Part shown: in pieces, positions 6,101-7,313 of the stretch | Numbering within the stretch: the stretch's first letter is position 1 | Layout of the letters: every line of letters begins with the position of its first letter | From: Pseudomonadota bacterium | GTDB taxonomy: Bacteria > Myxococcota > UBA9042 > PHBI01 | Assembly: GCA_005772945.1 (NCBI GenBank) | Contig: SXIE01000120.1 | Span: forward strand, 1 to 7,313 | DNA: 7,313 nucleotides | Reading direction: 5' to 3' | The notes under the pieces: generated by a model | Seen by the model: only the letters and a program-made list of their open reading frames with translations | The model's database searches: none | What the model was told of the DNA's origin: nothing | Made by a program: the position numbers and the translations under genes

Positions 6101-6858
6101 TCCCGCCCGACCTTGCGGCACTCGGCCCCGTCCGCATCATCCATACCGACGGTCCCCTCATCGTCGTCGACAAGCCCGCCGGCATCGTCTCGGCCGGCCC
6201 CCCGCGCGACGGCCGCCTCAGCGCCGAGGCCTATCTCGCACTCGCCTTTGGCCGCCAGATCTACGCCGTCCACCAGCTCGACCGCGACACAAGCGGCCTC
6301 AATTGCTTTGTACTCAAAGCATCGGCCGTCGCCCTCTGGGCCGCTCGCCTCAAGGCCTTCGAGGTCAAACGCTACCTCGCGATCACCCACGGCCACCTCG
6401 ATCCACCCGAGCAGCTTGTCAGCGCCCCCATCGGCGATCGGCGCGATCCCGCCAGCGGCAAGCTCTTCCCCGGGGTCGTGGCCGCCGACGCCCCCGGCGC
6501 CCGCCACGCCGAAACGCACCTCCTCACGCACCACGCCGGGGCCGCCTTCAGCCTCATCGAAGCCCGCCCCCACACCGGCCGCACGCACCAAGTCCGCGTT
6601 CACCTCGCCCACGTCGGCGCCCCGCTCATCGGCGAAAAGGTCCATCGCACGCCCCCCTGCACGCTCCATCCGCGACACGCCCTCCACGCCTGGCGCCTCG
6701 TCTTTCCGCCCGAGGATCTCCCGAGATCGCCGCCCTTCGCGGGCCTCATCCTCGAAGCCCCGCTCCCCGCCGACCTCACCGCGCTCGCCCTCCGCCTCGG
6801 CCTCCCAACAGCCTTGCCGACCGAGGGCCCATCATCTAAAGGATCGGGCGCGGGCTGA
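6097..6858 (+). CDS. RluA-family RNA pseudouridine synthase
   Basis: This 253-residue cytoplasmic enzyme should convert uridine to pseudouridine in rRNA or tRNA. The order of RluA-family motifs is intact: an opening IIHTDGPLIVVDKPAGIVSA (14-33), the active-site motif HQLDRDTSGL (59-68) with catalytic D62, the uridine-pocket motif RPHTGRTHQVRVHLAHVGAP, and a late HALHAWRLVFPPED. There is no S4 domain, so it belongs with the short RluA/TruC-like members; the exact target site cannot be told from sequence. The residue two before the catalytic Asp is Gln (Q60) where most family members have Arg, and the usual GD after the pocket motif is GE. The ATG at 6097 overlaps the upstream M16 stop (ATGA), and the family N-terminus begins right there; the frame stays open upstream to 5485, but that part is the out-of-frame shadow of the M16 gene. 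It is the last gene of the coupled operon. Confidence 0.94.
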   Translation: MIPPDLAALGPVRIIHTDGPLIVVDKPAGIVSAGPPRDGRLSAEAYLALAFGRQIYAVHQLDRDTSGLNCFVLKASAVALWAARLKAFEVKRYLAITHGHLDPPEQLVSAPIGDRRDPASGKLFPGVVAADAPGARHAETHLLTHHAGAAFSLIEARPHTGRTHQVRVHLAHVGAPLIGEKVHRTPPCTLHPRHALHAWRLVFPPEDLPRSPPFAGLILEAPLPADLTALALRLGLPTALPTEGPSSKGSGAG

Positions 6859-6904
6859 CCTCGCCCAACCACGCGACCCCGGGCACCCCCGCACGCCCCT
6901 CGCT

Positions 6905-6910
6905 CTGGAG
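6905..6910 (+). promoter_or_regulatory. Shine-Dalgarno (ctggag) for the short-chain dehydrogenase
   Basis: The GGAG core at 6907-6910 lies seven bases before the ATG at 6918, a good spacing, and fixes that start. The rest of the 59-base gap after the pseudouridine synthase stop shows no clear promoter and no hairpin followed by a T-run, so it is unclear whether this gene belongs to the upstream operon. Confidence 0.65.
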
Positions 6911-6917
6911 ATCCGGC

Positions 6918-7313
6918 ATGAACATCGCGTCCACCGTCGCCCTCGTCACCGGAGGCGCCTCCGGCCTCGGGTTCGCCACCGCCAAGCGCGTCGTCGCCCA
7001 GGGCGGCAAGGCCGTCATCGCCGACCTCGCCAGCTCGCGCGGCGCCGAGCTCGCCGCCGAGCTCGGCGACAGCGCCCGCTTCATCGCGACCGACGTCACG
7101 AGCGAAAACGACGTCAAAGCCGCGGTGGACCTGGCCTACACGGCCTTCGGCAGCCTCAACCTCGTCGTCAACTGCGCCGGGATCGCCATCGCCCAACGCA
7201 CGCTCACCAAGGAAGGCGCCCACCCGCTCGACGCCTTCGCGCGCATCATGCTCGTCAACACGGTCGGCACCTGCAACGTCATCCGCCTCGCCGCCAACCG
7301 CATGCAGCACAAC
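6918..7313 (+). CDS. Short-chain dehydrogenase, type II 3-hydroxyacyl-CoA dehydrogenase (HSD10)-like (partial, C-terminus outside window)
   Basis: The first 132 residues of a classical SDR oxidoreductase are present and open at the window edge. The Rossmann nucleotide motif is TGGASGLG (11-18). An Asp at the end of the second strand (IAD, D36) predicts NAD(H) over NADP(H). D59-V60 contacts the adenine ring, NCAG (85-88) replaces the common NNAG, and N114 is the conserved active-site Asn. The catalytic Ser-Tyr-Lys lies beyond the window. The wording TGGASGLGFATA, DVTSENDV, VNCAGIAIA and CNVIRLAANRM closely follows the mammalian HSD10/type II 3-hydroxyacyl-CoA dehydrogenase pattern, so oxidation of short or branched 3-hydroxyacyl-CoA in fatty-acid or isoleucine breakdown is the likely role. 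The usual full length is about 255-260 residues, so roughly half is missing. Other SDR substrates cannot be excluded. Confidence 0.93.
   Translation, partial: MNIASTVALVTGGASGLGFATAKRVVAQGGKAVIADLASSRGAELAAELGDSARFIATDVTSENDVKAAVDLAYTAFGSLNLVVNCAGIAIAQRTLTKEGAHPLDAFARIMLVNTVGTCNVIRLAANRMQHN

Noticed and set aside
4823..6121. Minus-strand open frame of 432 codons
   Set aside because: It is antisense to the non-catalytic M16 gene; composition is Gly/Arg/Glu/Ala-rich without any motif.
5878..6687. Minus-strand open frame of 269 codons
   Set aside because: It is the shadow of the pseudouridine synthase gene, whose plus-strand product has all family motifs.
6846..6866. GGGCG/CGCCC as an intrinsic terminator after the pseudouridine synthase
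   Set aside because: The stem is only five bases, it overlaps the stop codon, and no T-run follows.
6600..7310. Minus-strand open frame of 236 codons
   Set aside because: It is antisense to the pseudouridine synthase end and the dehydrogenase start; the plus-strand dehydrogenase has a Shine-Dalgarno and canonical SDR motifs.

Overview
The window is very GC-rich DNA with dense, mostly C- or G-ending codons. It most likely comes from a myxobacterium-type organism (Myxococcota, formerly deltaproteobacteria). The strongest taxonomic hints are a sigma-70 factor of the type common in myxobacterial genomes, overlapping a transmembrane Ser/Thr kinase with an N-terminal zinc-finger motif. I assign the phylum by resemblance, not by a search.

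Layout. Minus strand, 1-1924: an ECF-like sigma factor (1924 to 1214), then a Ser/Thr protein kinase (1217 down past the window edge) that starts with GTG and overlaps the sigma stop codon by 4 bases. The kinase begins with a Cys...His-x3-Cys-x2-Cys anti-sigma-like motif, so the pair looks like a regulator and its sensor/controller. 1925-2169: a divergent intergenic region with weak promoter-like and palindromic sequence only.

Plus strand, 2170-6858: four genes with a 4-base stop/start overlap at each of the three junctions (GTGA, ATGA, ATGA): a YacG-type zinc protein (DNA gyrase inhibitor family), a lipoprotein M16 metallopeptidase with intact HxxEH, a second M16 protein that lacks HxxEH but keeps the R/Y motif, and an RluA-family RNA pseudouridine synthase. 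This is almost certainly one translationally coupled operon. The two M16 proteins look like the active and inactive halves of a heterodimeric envelope protease.

Plus strand, 6918 to the end: the first 132 residues of a short-chain dehydrogenase resembling type II 3-hydroxyacyl-CoA dehydrogenase (HSD10), with its own Shine-Dalgarno.

The main oddities are the zinc-motif/kinase fusion beside its sigma factor, a roughly 225-residue helical C-terminal extension on the active M16 subunit, a Cys-rich and hairpin-rich insertion in the interdomain linker of the inactive M16 subunit, and a Gln in place of the usual Arg in the pseudouridine synthase active-site motif. I see no tRNA, rRNA, CRISPR array, insertion sequence or attachment site.
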